A DNA stretch of 64,000 bases from Coriaria nepalensis (lineage: Eukaryota > Streptophyta > Magnoliopsida > Cucurbitales > Coriariaceae). Below the pieces are notes generated by a model. It was not told the DNA's origin and ran no database searches. It saw nothing but the letters and a program-made list of their open reading frames with translations. The stretch is taken from assembly GCA_027186245.1 (NCBI GenBank), contig CP114488.1, forward strand, positions 1,686,501 through 1,750,500. The letters are read 5' to 3'. Both the position numbers and the translations under genes were made by a program. The stretch's first letter is position 1. Each line of letters begins with the position of its first letter. Below, one piece after another: positions 20,016 to 31,899 of the stretch.

Positions 20016-23000
20016 TTCTTCATGGCAGAAATTTGCTTACTTTGGTACTTAGTTCTTTGTTATTTATTTATTTATTTTGATTTTGATTTTGATTTTATTT
20101 GTAATTGTATGAGGTAATGATTATTTTGATTCTCTGTAAATGGCCAATTCATGAAAACCAAAAGAAAGTGTGAATCACTGAAGATGCTTCGTACCTTGTT
20201 TCTTTCTTGTTTCTGTGAAAATCATGAATGAAAAATGCTCTGCTATTTTTGTTTTTGGAAGTAGAACTCATAAAAGCTCTGGTCTTAGGAAATGTGGCTT
20301 CACTTTAAGAGAGAGAGTAGGGTTCATGTTCTCTTAGCTCAAGCCAATTATACATGGCTGTTCACAACAGGTCTTCTTGGTGCAGTTCTAATAACTGGTT
20401 GCTTTGTTTACTTTTGAAGTGGCTGGACCTGCGAATCCTACCAAATTAAGGAGTTTGGATACAGTACGATTCCGAACATATGACAGTGATCAATCTAAAA
20501 CGCAGAATCTCGATCCCAGTCTTAATTTAAGTTTCGTATAAGTTAGGGGAAATTTTAGTAACTTATAATATAATAATCTTTCAAAATATTTTATAATTAT
20601 AATTAATATTTAAGGATTAAAATTAAAGTATAATAAATAATAAATAATAAAATTTCAGTTTAAATTATAATTTTCAACGGATCGATTTCTAGTTATTAAC
20701 CCGACAGAAAAAAAAAAAAAAAAAACTGAACCGATCGATAAATTTAAAAAAAATGACTTTGTTTTTCCACAATATCCCTTTAACTCATTAAAATTAATTT
20801 CATTTCTCGTTTTTTATCCTAATTTTTCCATGAACCTAATTAAAAAACTGAAACGAATCCGATCCAGTTTCTTCGCACGAAGAAACGGGAAAGAATCTGA
20901 TCCAATTTCTTAGCACGAAGAAACGGGAACGAATCCGATCCCGTTATTTTGCTCGAAGAACTGGAAAGAACCCGGTACGATTTCTTTGCAGGAAGAACCG
21001 GAACAAACTTTGTCCGGTTTATTCGCACGCAGACCCGGAACGAACCCGGTACAGTTTCTTCGCACGGAGAACGATCGAACCCAGAGATCTGGGTTCTTAT
21101 TCTTATTTGCGAAGAACAATTGAACCCAGATCTTCAAACAATAATCATATTCCTTAAATAACATTGAAAATTCATTTGAATCAAATTTTAAAAAATTCCT
21201 TAGATTGGTTGCAGAAAACCATGAACAGAGGAAATAAAGAAACTTTCATGACCAGAGAAAGAAGAAGAAGAAATAAAGAAAATATTTAATTAAAATTGGT
21301 TGCAGAAATAATGAGCAATTTTTAGGCTTGGATCAGATTCAGAACTCATTAACGTTTCTACAATGGCAGAAAAATCAGAAGCAAAAAAACCCAGAGATTG
21401 AACACAGAAATCTGGGTTCTTGTTCTTCACTTCTACAATGACGGAAAAATCAAAAGCAAAACCCATAGATCGAACAATTTTAGGGTTAATCATAATTCAT
21501 CATTTAAGTTTTGATCAAGCCCACCACCGAATCGTGTACACTAAAAAGATTTATTATTTTATTTTTACATTTTAATATCTTATCTTTATTCTTCACCTCC
21601 TTATCCTCAAACTAGATTGTATTTTTTTTTTTTTTGTAGTTCTACCTTTCCCCCTTCATATTTACAAATGCGAACCACTTGCCGCCGCCAGTCGCCGCCG
21701 CCTCCACTAATGGCTAATTCAAAAAACATCATGCAACTTCCGCTATAAGTAGTGGCTGTTCCACAACCCTGTAAACATTTAAATATAATGTGAATTAATG
21801 ACCGAACAAAGCAGATTGTACCTCTTAATGCCACTCTAAACAAAACCAACGGATAAAATGGCAATAGATTATATAATTAGATAAAATTTAAAATAATTAA
21901 GATGATTTGATAATTATTTATATTAATATGATATATTAATTTATCTTAATTAAATTATATTTAATAATCTCATTAGTATTATTTAATATACTTTTGGGTG
22001 GTTTGGATTTTAAATATTTTTCAATTATTATGATTGAATTTTGAATAAAGAATTAAAAATAAAATTATCTAATTTTTTTAAATAAAAAAAAAAAAAATAA
22101 AGAACCACGAATAAATGTTCGATTTAAACTCAATTTAAACTTTTAAGAGAAAATTGGTATCGAATTGACTCGCGTAGAAAAAAAAGTTAATGGATTTGAT
22201 GTATAAAATGGGTTGTCATCTACAGATATCGAATCAAATCTTAGTTAGAATAATGATGTTTTGAGAATCTCCTCTCTAACCCATATCGTATATCCAGTTA
22301 TGCGTAGTGGGTAAACAAATATTTTTCACCATACTAACCTTCTTAATTAGTTGTTTTATGTTCTCCGACTCCATGACTGACTAAGCTTCCCACCTTCTTC
22401 TTTTCCTCTTAACAATCTGATTTTCATGGAAGACTGACTCATCTCCCACCTTGTCAACTTTTCTGTGAAGTCTTATTGCTGCAAATACTTAGGGCCAGAT
22501 TGGATATCAGTTTTCAAATGTAAAAGTCGGTATTTAACAATTGCTAATTATCTATTTTTATTTTTTTTTAAATGGTAAAAAATTAATATTAGAAAAATAT
22601 AAGAAACTGAATTTTAAGAATTGTTTCCGATCTAGCTTAGGTTTCAATTTTCAATCGTACCATTACATCTAATTTTGGTTATGCAGTCTACTCGCACAAT
22701 TCTTCTTCCATATATGATAAGTTATTTTAGTATCTGGGTTTGCTATTAAAAAGACAACTTGGCCTTATGGCCTAATAAAATGCTCTTCTCTCTTATTCTG
22801 TTCTTTGAAGTGATGAAGCACTACTGTGAAAGTTTTTATCTTATTCTATGATCTCCTTTCTACATTAATCTATCATATCTTTCACTAAGATGATACAAAA
22901 AACTATCACTCATGAATAGTAAATCAAAGAAAAAGAAATGATTTTTTTAATTCTAAGTGGGAGACTAGCACATGCATTTAACATCAAGCCCATGTTTGCC

Positions 23001-23130
23001 TATAATAATTTTTAAAATGCTCAGCCAAACACCCCCAAGTTTGTTTTTTTTTTTTTTTTTTTAGCAGAGATCAAACTAGATGATCACTATTGATATATAG
23101 GAGCTATCTTAAGCTCATACAACTTAAGAA
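20016..23130. other. Intergenic, 3.1 kb, repeat-containing
   Basis: No gene is supported. The region holds a degenerate 37-38 bp tandem array (20845-21069), related short stretches around 21380-21480, AT-rich sequence at 21870-22110, and poly(T) at about 23042-23063. A minus ORF near 21607-21864 has no recognisable domain. Confidence 0.6.
20845..21069. repeat. Degenerate tandem repeat, six units of about 37-38 bp
   Basis: Six consecutive units follow the pattern 'ACxGGAAxGAAxCCGxTxC, then GTTTCTTCGCACGAAG'. Neighbouring units differ at several positions. GC content and CpG density are higher than in the flanks. The repeat is open in more than one frame, giving spurious repetitive ORFs such as RNEPGTVSS on the plus strand. 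Confidence 0.8.
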
Positions 23131-23133
23131 ACA

Positions 23134-24925
23134 ATGGTGATGGCCCCAGTTGGAAAAGTAGTCCTAGGTTCGTTTGCTTATGCAATCTTTTGGGTCTTAG
23201 CAGTTTTCCCATCGGTTCCCTTACTACCTCTAGGTCGAACTGCCGGCTCTCTCTTAGGAGCCATGCTTATGGTCCTCTTTCGGGTTATGACCCCTGAACA
23301 AGCCTACGGTTCAATCGACCTTTCTGTCCTTGGTCTCCTCTTCGGAACCATGATCCTTAGCGTCTACCTCGAAAAAGCCGAAATGTTCAAGTACTTGGGA
23401 GTATTGCTTTCATGGAAGAGTCAAGGTGCTAAGGATTTGCTTTGTAGAATATGCATTGTTTCTGCCCTAGCAAGTGCTTTATTCACAAATGACACTTGTT
23501 GCATTGTTCTTACTAAATTTGTTCTAGACTTAGCTAAGCAACACAATATCCCTCCCCACCCTTTGTTACTAGCATTGGCCTCCAGTGCAAATATCGGCTC
23601 ATCCGCTACTCCGATCGGAAACCCTCAAAACCTTATCATAGCCATCCAGAGCAAAATCCCTTTTGGAGAATTTTTGTTGGGTATTTTTCCCGCCATGCTC
23701 GTTGGCATTCTCATAAATATTTTCATCCTTCTATGCATGTATTGGAGGTTGTTGCATATTAAGGAGGATCAAGACATTGCTTTAACAGAAGTGATACAGT
23801 CCAGTCGTAGTCCTTGTCAAAATTTACCTAAAAGTATTACAGGCGTGATTGATGATTATGTCCTCGAGTGCTCTAATCTACACGTCAGTGTAGTGAGCGA
23901 GACCAATGTGGTGCCCACCGGCCAGACGGAAGTAAAGTCTCCAACAAATGGGACTGAAGATGAGATTACAAAGAAATGGTTATCCAAGAAAAGGAAGAAG
24001 TTGATATGGAAGACCTGTGTATACTTTGTTACTACCGTAATGATAGTTTTTTTGCTCATGGGATATAACATGTCTTGGACCATACTTGCGGCCGCTCTTG
24101 CTCTCATAATTTTCGATTTCCGGGATGCAGGCCCGAGCCTCGAAAAGGTTGAATCTTCAGTATGACGAATTTTTAGCTTAAATTAAGGGAAAGAATTGAT
24201 CATATGGATTCTATTGACATTTTTTTTTTTTCCTCCTTGTATTAGGTTTCATATTCTTTGTTGGTGTTTTTTTGCGGTATGTTCATAACGATTTCCGGGT
24301 TTAATCGAACCGGGATACCAAATGCTATGTGGGACTTTACGGAACCGCATGCGCAAATCAATCAAGTTTCTGGGATTATAGTACTTTCACTTGTGATTAT
24401 TGTACTCTCAAATCTTGCCTCAAATGTGCCAACAGGTAAAACTTTAATGCCAGTCGTATATTTAGTTGCATATCTGCTATATATAAATGATGAGATTGTG
24501 ACATGTCTATCCTCAAATGTTGATGTCATCTTATATGAATAAATCGCATCAATTTAAATCTAATCTTCTACGAGTTCAAAAAGTTCAGCTCTTAAACTGC
24601 TAAGCCAAATTGACCCTAATTCTAATTAGACTATGTTTTTTGGCTTATGTTTCTGAAAGTCCTTCTGCTTGGGACAAGAATAGCAGCATCAGCATCGGCG
24701 ATATCTCCAAGCCAAGAGAGGAAGGCATGGCTTGTGTTGGCTTGGGTGAGCACAGTGGCTGGGAATCTTTCTCTGCTCGGTTCGGCTGCAAACTTAATCG
24801 TCTGCGAACAGGCTCGGCTTTCCCCGACATCGAGCTATACTCTGACGTTTTGGACTCATGTCAAGTTCGGATTCTTCTCTACACTCATAATCACTGGTAT
24901 TGGGCTACTGCTAATTAGAGGTTAA
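23134..24925 (+). CDS. ArsB/NhaD-superfamily permease, Lsi2-like metalloid/anion efflux transporter (At1g02260-like)
   Basis: Three exons (23134-24147, 24246-24435, 24660-24925) splice in frame to about 489 residues. Hydrophobic helices run throughout. Family features include [18 protein letters not shown] near the N-terminus, [19 protein letters not shown], and the conserved [15 protein letters not shown] at the predicted substrate-binding half-helix. A second copy of the fold carries [15 protein letters not shown] and [21 protein letters not shown]. The two inverted-topology repeats each hold one such re-entrant motif, as in ArsB and rice Lsi2. The cytosolic loop (about 210-300) is hydrophilic and family-variable. 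Proton-coupled efflux of silicic acid, arsenite or a dicarboxylate-like anion is inferred from the family; the substrate cannot be read from sequence. Membrane location is plasma membrane or endomembrane. Confidence 0.88.
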
Positions 24926-24929
24926 TTGA

Positions 24930-25987
24930 GAAAATTTGTTGTTCATACTTCATAGAAAGGGCCAACAACTCAAATCCTCTTTCTCATCTTAGTTCCTTTT
25001 TTATAATTATCCAACTTTCTAGAATGTAACATAGTGTTATTTTTCATATGGATGTATAATATATAGTTGGTTGGAATAAAGTCACTTTGAACATTCAAAT
25101 ATGTTACATCATATTAGAGAAATCTTTATATTTTTCTATTAAAAGACACTTTTTTTAATTTTTATTTAAATCGAAACTCAAGATTGAAGCCACTACAAAA
25201 GCAGCTGAAAATTATCGATGACTATAAAAGTATTTGTAGTTTTGTACCCAATAATAATCAGCATCGGCAATTCACAACTATTCATAGCAAGGTAGGAAAT
25301 AGTATTAATATTTTTATTTTTATTTTCATTTTTTCATCTATACAAAATCATAATTGACTTTTGATTCTCATCGACAAATAATTAGGGACCCTCACGTTGA
25401 AATTTTTCACTCTTCAAGTACAAGAAAACATGAGTTATAGACTAACAACCTCCGTTACCATCTCGCCCACCTCCATCGTTGCTGCTTGCCACCTCGCCTA
25501 GTCGTCGGTGCTGCCCCCTCACCCACTTGAACATAAAAAGGTAAGAAAAGAAGTATGTGTCAAATTTTATTTAATAAAAGTTTAAGTGAAACTTTTAATA
25601 ATATTTTAATATTATCTTTTTTATTTTTCTGTTTAAGGAACTAAAATATGATACAAATTAAAATTCAAAAACTCAAATAAAAGTCGACAAAAATAAGAAA
25701 AACACATACATGAATGGACCAAAATCATAATTTAGCCAATCTTAGTTTGTTAGACATGAATTTCGATTATAAAAAAAAGGTTAAAATTGATTAATTAGAA
25801 ATGATCATGATGAGTTTTTTTTTTTTTCCCTAAAGATATATGATCATGAGTTGAAAAAACTGTATATGAACTCAGTTTCATATCCTTAAATCGGAGTACA
25901 AGGCAGTTCATAAATTTTATTTTTCATGAGTTGGGCTCCACAAAATTTGGAGATTTTTGCTTCTTATCCCTCCCTTGAAATAAAATA

Positions 25988-26023
<36 letters not shown>

Positions 26024-27300
26024 AGAAGAAGGGTCCACAATTTTTTAGAAGTCTTCAAGTAATTGGATCCACTCAAATCCAATCAATTTTTTGGATAGAA
26101 GACAAAATTTTATATAAATCGATTCATTTTAATTATATATATTAATTTTATATTATTAAATTATATATTATAACAATCTTTTATGCAACCGAAATAAATC
26201 CATTCACTAAAAACTTGTCATAAAGAACACTTCACGTAAATTTACAATACACCTTCCCCTTCCTTATCTCACTCATCATGTTCCCTTTCTTATTGTCAAC
26301 AGTTCGTCAATTTCAAGTCATGAATATGCATATAATGCAATTTACATGAACCATTGATTAATGTACGATTCAGAATTTTCGTATTAACGATGAATGAAGA
26401 AACAGATTGACATGATCAAACATGTAGATACGCTAACTAGCTAACCCTTATTCATGTTCTTTCGAGATGTTTTGCTTAGACAAGAAAGTATATGATCTAA
26501 CTATGAAATATGGCACAAATGTGTACATATACACTCAACAAGTCAAGTATGTACTCAGCCTAGAAGCTTAGAACTCACTTATATGGGCTGATAAATCCCA
26601 TGATTATACATTATTACATTTATATATAGACATCAATTTACTTGTGCAACCACCAATAATCAATGCCACAATTTAAGGTGGATCTCCAGTTTCCTACAAA
26701 ATTAGGTGAGCTTCATGTTTTTTTTTTCCTTTTACAACTAAATAATACGACTCATGATGTACGGTGATGATGAGATAATTTGGTAAATAAGAAGGGTTGA
26801 GAAAGTAAGTAGGTAGAGAGCTATCTATCTGTATGCTTTGACAAATCCCTATGCATTAATCCTCCAACGACCTAAGTCCGCGCATTAATACCTGTCTTCT
26901 CAATATTACCCTCTACCTTAGGCTTAGCTGGGTAGAGAGACAGTGGGACACTCATCTCTCTCTTACAAAATTCCTCAATAGCCTCCCTCCCTCATTAATT
27001 GCACCCTTCTCTCTCTCTCCCTCTCTCTCTACACTTAAAACCCTATTAAAGCTCACTCTTTTCCAACTTCCATTTCCATCACTCAGTCGTTTCTCTTCTT
27101 CCTCCCTCCGTTTCTCCCTCCCTTCTTCTGATAAAAAACCTCAAAAAAACAAAAAACAAAAAACAAAAAACCCAGAAAATTTTCACCCTCCATTTCTCTT
27201 GATTTTTAAAGCTTAATTGTGAAGCTATAGTCATCATGCATTCATGAAAGCTACACTTCAACTGCACCAATTTTTGTATGCTCATTCTTTCTTTCCCTGA
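24930..27300. other. Intergenic, 2.4 kb, promoter-proximal at its right end
   Basis: Includes the 3' UTR of the permease (AATAAA-like signal near 25073), AT-rich DNA and a long poly(A) tract at about 25990-26020. From about 26940 the sequence becomes CT-rich (ctctctctccctctctctct at about 27010-27030) with TATTAAAG near 27045, suggesting the CYP86A promoter and leader. No additional gene is seen. Confidence 0.55.
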
Positions 27301-27449
27301 CGTGTGCATGTTAATCAGCATCAGGGCAATACAAAAAAAGGAGAAGTCGTTTTCTTACCCGAAAAGTTAGGTTTCCTGTTTTTTTTTTTTTTTGGCGTGC
27401 TTTTTCGGTGCAGTTATTGTTAGAGGTCCACAACCGTACACGTGGCAAT

Positions 27450-29039
27450 ATGGACGCATCGACCGTCATAATGATCCTATCGGCAATAGCGGCGTATTTA
27501 ATATGGTTTCGAATCATGTCGCGGTCGTTAAGTGGTCCACGTGTCTGGCCTCTACTGGGTAGTCTTCCCGGGCTTATAAAAAATGCTAATCGATTGCATG
27601 ATTGGATCAGAGAGAACCTCAGCCAGTGTGGAGGCACGTACCAGACCTGCACGTGCGCTGTTCCCTCTCTAGCACGCAAGCAGGGTCTCGTGACTGTCAC
27701 GTGCGATCCGAAGAACTTGGAGCACATTTTGAAGCTCCGGTTTGATAATTACCCCAAGGGACCCAATTGGCAGGGTGTGTTCCATGATTTGTTGGGTGAT
27801 GGCATCTTCAACTCGGATGGTGACACGTGGCTGTTCCAAAGGAAAACGGCTGCGCTTGAATTCACCACTAGGACACTCCGTCAAGCCATGGCTCGATGGG
27901 TTAGCCGGTCAATTAAGCTTAGGTTCTGCCCGATTCTCGAAACGGCTCAACGGGAAGCTAAGCCGGTCGATCTTCAAGACCTATTGCTTCGGCTCACGTT
28001 TGACAATATATGTGGGTTAGCCTTCGGTAAAGACCCTGAAACTCTTTCTCCGGGGCTGCCGGAAAACGGCTTCGCTCTGGCTTTTGACCGAGCCACTGAA
28101 GCCTCGTTGCGGCGAATGATCATGCCTAATGTTATATGGAAGATCAAGAAATGGCTCCGGCTCGGGATGGAAGTCAGCTTAGTCCATAGCCTTGAACATA
28201 TTGATAAGTACATGGCGGATATCATCGAGACGCGGAAAATCGAGTTGTTGGGCCGACAAGAAGCCGAAAACGGGAACCCACATGATGACTTGTTGTCTAG
28301 GTTCATGAAGAAAAAGGAATCCTACTCGAACACTTTCCTACAACACGTGGCGCTCAACTTCATCCTAGCTGGACGTGACACGTCATCCGTAGCACTGAGC
28401 TGGTTCTTCTGGTTGGTCAGTATAAATCCGACAGTAGAAGAAAAATTATTAATCGAATTATGCTCCGTCTTGATGGAGACACGTGGCGATGACCAATCAA
28501 AATGGGTGGAAGAGTCCTTGGAGTTTGAAGAAATTGACCGCTTGATATACCTCAAGGCTGCATTATCTGAGACACTTAGGCTATACCCTTCAGTGCCTGA
28601 AGACTCGAAGCACGTAATAGACGACGACGTTTTGCCAAGTGGGGCCGTGGTGCCAGCTGGTTCATCCATCACGTATTCAATCTACTCAACGGGTAGGATG
28701 AAGTATATATGGGGAGAAGATTGTTTGGAATTCAAGCCGGAAAGATGGTTGTCGCCAGACGGTAAGAAATTCGAGATGCATGATTCGTACAAGTTTGTGG
28801 CGTTTAATGCCGGTCCGAGAATCTGCTTAGGAAAGGACTTGGCTTATATACAGATGAAGTCGATAGCAGCATCGGTGCTTCTACGGCACCGACTTACTGT
28901 TGCTCAGGGTCACCGGGTCGAGCAGAAGATGTCCTTGACATTGTTCATGAAGTATGGTCTCAAGGTTGATGTGCACCCAAGGGACTTAAAGAACGTGGTG
29001 GAGAAGATAAGGAAGAGTGGGATAGTCATAAAAATATAG
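27450..29039 (+). CDS. Cytochrome P450 of the CYP86A subfamily (fatty acid omega-hydroxylase)
   Basis: Intronless, 529 codons from the Met at 27450. An in-frame Met 14 codons upstream exists (27408), but the product [20 protein letters not shown] begins directly with the expected membrane anchor. Landmarks in order: proline hinge [36 protein letters not shown] (C-helix), I-helix AGRDTSS with the oxygen-activating Thr, K-helix ETLR, PERW, and the heme loop [10 protein letters not shown] with its Cys ligand. CYP86A enzymes sit on the ER and omega-hydroxylate C12-C18 fatty acids for cutin and suberin. Sequence and chromosomal context both favour orthology to Arabidopsis CYP86A7 (At1g63710), with CYP86A8/LCR also close. 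Suberin-type CYP86A1 is less similar at the N-terminus. The Arg-Gly-Asp-rich C-terminal tail of CYP86A8 is absent. Confidence 0.92.
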   Translation: MDASTVIMILSAIAAYLIWFRIMSRSLSGPRVWPLLGSLPGLIKNANRLHDWIRENLSQCGGTYQTCTCAVPSLARKQGLVTVTCDPKNLEHILKLRFDNYPKGPNWQGVFHDLLGDGIFNSDGDTWLFQRKTAALEFTTRTLRQAMARWVSRSIKLRFCPILETAQREAKPVDLQDLLLRLTFDNICGLAFGKDPETLSPGLPENGFALAFDRATEASLRRMIMPNVIWKIKKWLRLGMEVSLVHSLEHIDKYMADIIETRKIELLGRQEAENGNPHDDLLSRFMKKKESYSNTFLQHVALNFILAGRDTSSVALSWFFWLVSINPTVEEKLLIELCSVLMETRGDDQSKWVEESLEFEEIDRLIYLKAALSETLRLYPSVPEDSKHVIDDDVLPSGAVVPAGSSITYSIYSTGRMKYIWGEDCLEFKPERWLSPDGKKFEMHDSYKFVAFNAGPRICLGKDLAYIQMKSIAASVLLRHRLTVAQGHRVEQKMSLTLFMKYGLKVDVHPRDLKNVVEKIRKSGIVIKI

Positions 29040-29454
29040 CACATGTATTTCTTTTCAAGTTAATAAGAAGTGGGCGGTAATGTATCAAAACAATGCTAAT
29101 AATATATAGTATACAGAAAGTTTGTACCACAAAAATTTTAATATTTAATTTTTTAGTAGATTTAATCCAGCAGCCATTCAATTGATCCATGTTTTTTGAT
29201 GAACCAATCTAATAGATATCAACTATACATTTTTTTTTTTTCCACAATTTTTATTTTGACTTTTCTTTCGTAAAATAATTTTCATTCAATTTTTCTCGGA
29301 AAACAAACAGGACAACAGCTTGATAATATACATGCCCAAACACAATAAATAATCCACATTATAGTTCTCACCAAATTCACATTTCAAAGTAGATAATATA
29401 TATAATAGCAGAACCAGGAGATATACGGGTTGATAGAAGCTTTTTTTGTTGTTA

Positions 29455-31385
29455 TTATGCCCTGGATTTGAAAGGAATAGCCCTGATGATCAGCTGGTGG
29501 TAAGCAGCAGCAAGGGCAGCTCCGATGAAGGGTCCCACCCAGAAGATCCACTGAGAAAGAAGGCAAGAGGCGAGAAAGAAAAGTTTTCCAGTTAAACCCC
29601 AACCGCACATTCAATATATAGAAAAGATGAAAATTAGTAAGATTTTTCGAGCAATGGTGCTTACTTGGTCGTCCCAAGCGTGGTCTCTGTCGTAGATGAT
29701 CGCAGCTCCAAGACTCCTTGCAGGGTTGATGCCGGTTCCCGTGATGGGAATGGTGGCCAAGTGAACCAAGAACACTGCAAACCCAATCGGAAGTGGAGCT
29801 AAAATCTGCAAATTTTAAACCGAGCGGTTAACATTTTGGCATGGACAAAATAACTGAAAATAGCATTATAAAAATCAAAGGACACGAATTCAAAACATAC
29901 TTAATTGACGTGATAAAAACAGAACATCAGAATCAAAATTGCCTCGGAAAACGAAAAAACACGAGCAACTATTTGTCAATGTTTGAAACTGGAGTCTATG
30001 CAAACTGTATTTTAGTTAATAGGAGACGATCTGAAGAATTAAACGTACAGGGACATGAGAGTCACGAGCGCTTCTTTTGGCATCGGTGGCAGAGAAAACG
30101 GTGTAGACGAGTACAAAGGTTCCAATAATTTCAGCTCCGAGGCCGTCGCCTTTTGTGTAGCCATGGGCTACAAAGTTAGCACCGCCTAGTTTTTGTTCGT
30201 AGTAGGACTTCTCAAAGCCCTTGACGACCCAGGCTCCAACTATGGCGCCTAGAGTTTGCATGATTATGTAGAAGATTGCTCTTGTTAGAGACAGCTTTCT
30301 TGCAAGAAACAGACCGAAGGTCACTGCCGGGTTTATGTGTCCTCCTGTGTGTTTTTTAACCAAAGAAGAAAATAAGCAAGAAAGATTCTCATATCTCTTA
30401 CTCGCAAAGTGATATTGCTGATATTACTCCCAAAATGAAAGTCAGGATTTCAAATCACCGAAAATCTTTCCAGCGTTCAACTCTTTAAAAAATAAATAAA
30501 AAAGCAAGATTTTATTAGTATACTTGTTCTTCAGGGGAAAAAAGAATTCAATTTTCTGATTCAAAGGGTAAGAAAAGGAAGAACCCAGGTCAAAAAGAAG
30601 GTTAATTTGAAGCTAGTTAAGGAAAATAAGAAGAACCCGCATCACAAAACTAGTGATTGTACAAAGGCCCTCTCTGATCTCTCTCCCTCTCTCTCTCTCA
30701 TTACTAAACATGTTTCCCAGGAAAAAATAGCATCTTTTGAAGCAAATTAAGGAAAAGAAGAACGAACCCACATCAGAGCACAAGTGTTATACAAGACTAC
30801 CTCTCTCTCTCTGTGTGACTAGTAAAACACTTTCTTCTTCAGAAACAAGTATTTTTTTTCTTTTTGAAGCAAGTTAAGGGAGAAAGAAAAAAAATCACAT
30901 CAGAGAAACTAGCAACTGCATGAGTTACTCGGCAAAATAATTTCATAAACTTATCATTCCAGACATAATCATCATGAACAGAACTTTAACAAATTTCCAA
31001 GAAATTTCAGATCAGAAAAGAAAAGAACAATAAAAAAGAATGAGTCCTGACCAGAGATACCAGCAGTGCAGTAAACAAGAGCAAAGATCATGCCCCCAAA
31101 AGCCCAAGCGATCCCTTGAACACCCACAGAAGCACATTTCGACGGAGCCCTGTTCACACCCATCACAGTCAAGACAGTGATGTACAAAAACAAGAAAGTG
31201 GCCACGAACTCTGCTATTCCGGCCCTGTAAAACGACCATGACGTCAGCTCTCCCGGCTCAAAGAGCGGCGCTGGCGGGACCTCCTTGTAGTCTTTGTCCA
31301 CGTCGGTCTGAGCTGCCGTTCCGATGGGTTGCCTCTCTGGGAACTTATTAGCCCCGAGCTTCACGTCTTCTTCCTTACCCTCCAT
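29455..31385 (-). CDS. Plasma membrane aquaporin, PIP1 subfamily
   Basis: Four exons on the minus strand: 31385-31052, 30344-30049, 29805-29665 and 29550-29455. They join in frame to 288 residues, the usual PIP1 length. The N-terminus [24 protein letters not shown] (about 1-24) is the long PIP1-type one. Six membrane helices and both pore motifs are present: HINPAVTFG in loop B (start of exon 2) and GINPARSLG in loop E (exon 3). The loop D segment [12 protein letters not shown] is conserved and the C-terminus is [12 protein letters not shown], short as in PIP1. PIP1 proteins carry water, CO2 and small solutes, usually as heterotetramers with PIP2. Exon positions match the canonical three-intron PIP structure. 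It is transcribed towards the CYP86A gene, with convergent 3' ends about 415 nt apart. Confidence 0.95.
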
Positions 31386-31485
31386 TTCTTCCCTCTCTGT
31401 TTTTCTTCTCTTCCTGTCTGAAAAAAGTTTGCACTGTTTTAGTTTCTTAGCTCAGGCCTTCATGTTTAGGAGAGAGAAAAAGTTC

Positions 31486-31495
31486 AATTTATAGC
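31486..31495 (-). promoter_or_regulatory. TATA box of the PIP1 aquaporin gene
   Basis: On the minus strand GGCTATAAATTG lies about 100 nt upstream of the ATG, placing transcription start near 31455. Confidence 0.5.
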
Positions 31496-31743
31496 CTTGA
31501 GCTTGAAGTATAACTTAGTTTTCATAAACTTCCCATCTAAGCATAAAGTTGTCAGGAAAAAAAGTTAGCTTTTATTTGAATTTAAGATATATGGATAATT
31601 GAATCACAAGGGTTTTGATAGTATATAGTTCACCTTCTAAGTTGAATAGGACTTTATAGTATTAATAATTCAGTATTATTATTTTTTTGGTAAAAGATTA
31701 TATTTAAATTTGAATGATTAGAATATATTATTTTATCTGAAAA

Positions 31744-31755
31744 TATTATTATTAC

Positions 31756-31816
<61 letters not shown>

Positions 31817-31817
31817 T
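31744..31817. repeat. (ATT)n trinucleotide microsatellite
   Basis: About 24 copies of ATT with one ACT interruption, in the upstream region of the PIP1 gene about 360 nt from its ATG. It is likely to be length-polymorphic. Confidence 0.95.
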
Positions 31818-31899
31818 TAAATCTCATTCTACTTATGTTAAGGTTTTTTTTTTATCAAATTAACAAATTTTAAAATATAGGAATATTATTATTATATAT

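Noticed and set aside
21607..21864. A minus-strand ORF (about 85 codons) with a Gly-rich segment
   Set aside because: No recognisable domain, isolated in repeat-containing intergenic DNA; too weak to call a gene.
22950..22990. Minus-strand GTGCTAGTCTCCCAC resembling the 3' edge of the tRNA-Val-like relic
   Set aside because: Only about 11 nt are shared and none of the D-arm is present, so common origin is not supported.
25189..25250. CACTACAAAA and a nearby TTTGTAGTTTTG, suggestive of CACTA transposon ends
   Set aside because: Only a short match, no transposase and no correctly placed opposite terminus or 3-bp target duplication could be found.
27408..27449. The upstream in-frame Met as the CYP86A start
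   Set aside because: It adds 14 polar residues in front of the membrane anchor, and CYP86A proteins normally start just before the anchor; the Met at 27450 fits better.
27311..27727. A 138-codon minus-strand ORF overlapping the CYP86A start
   Set aside because: Antisense to strongly conserved P450 coding sequence, with no recognisable domain.
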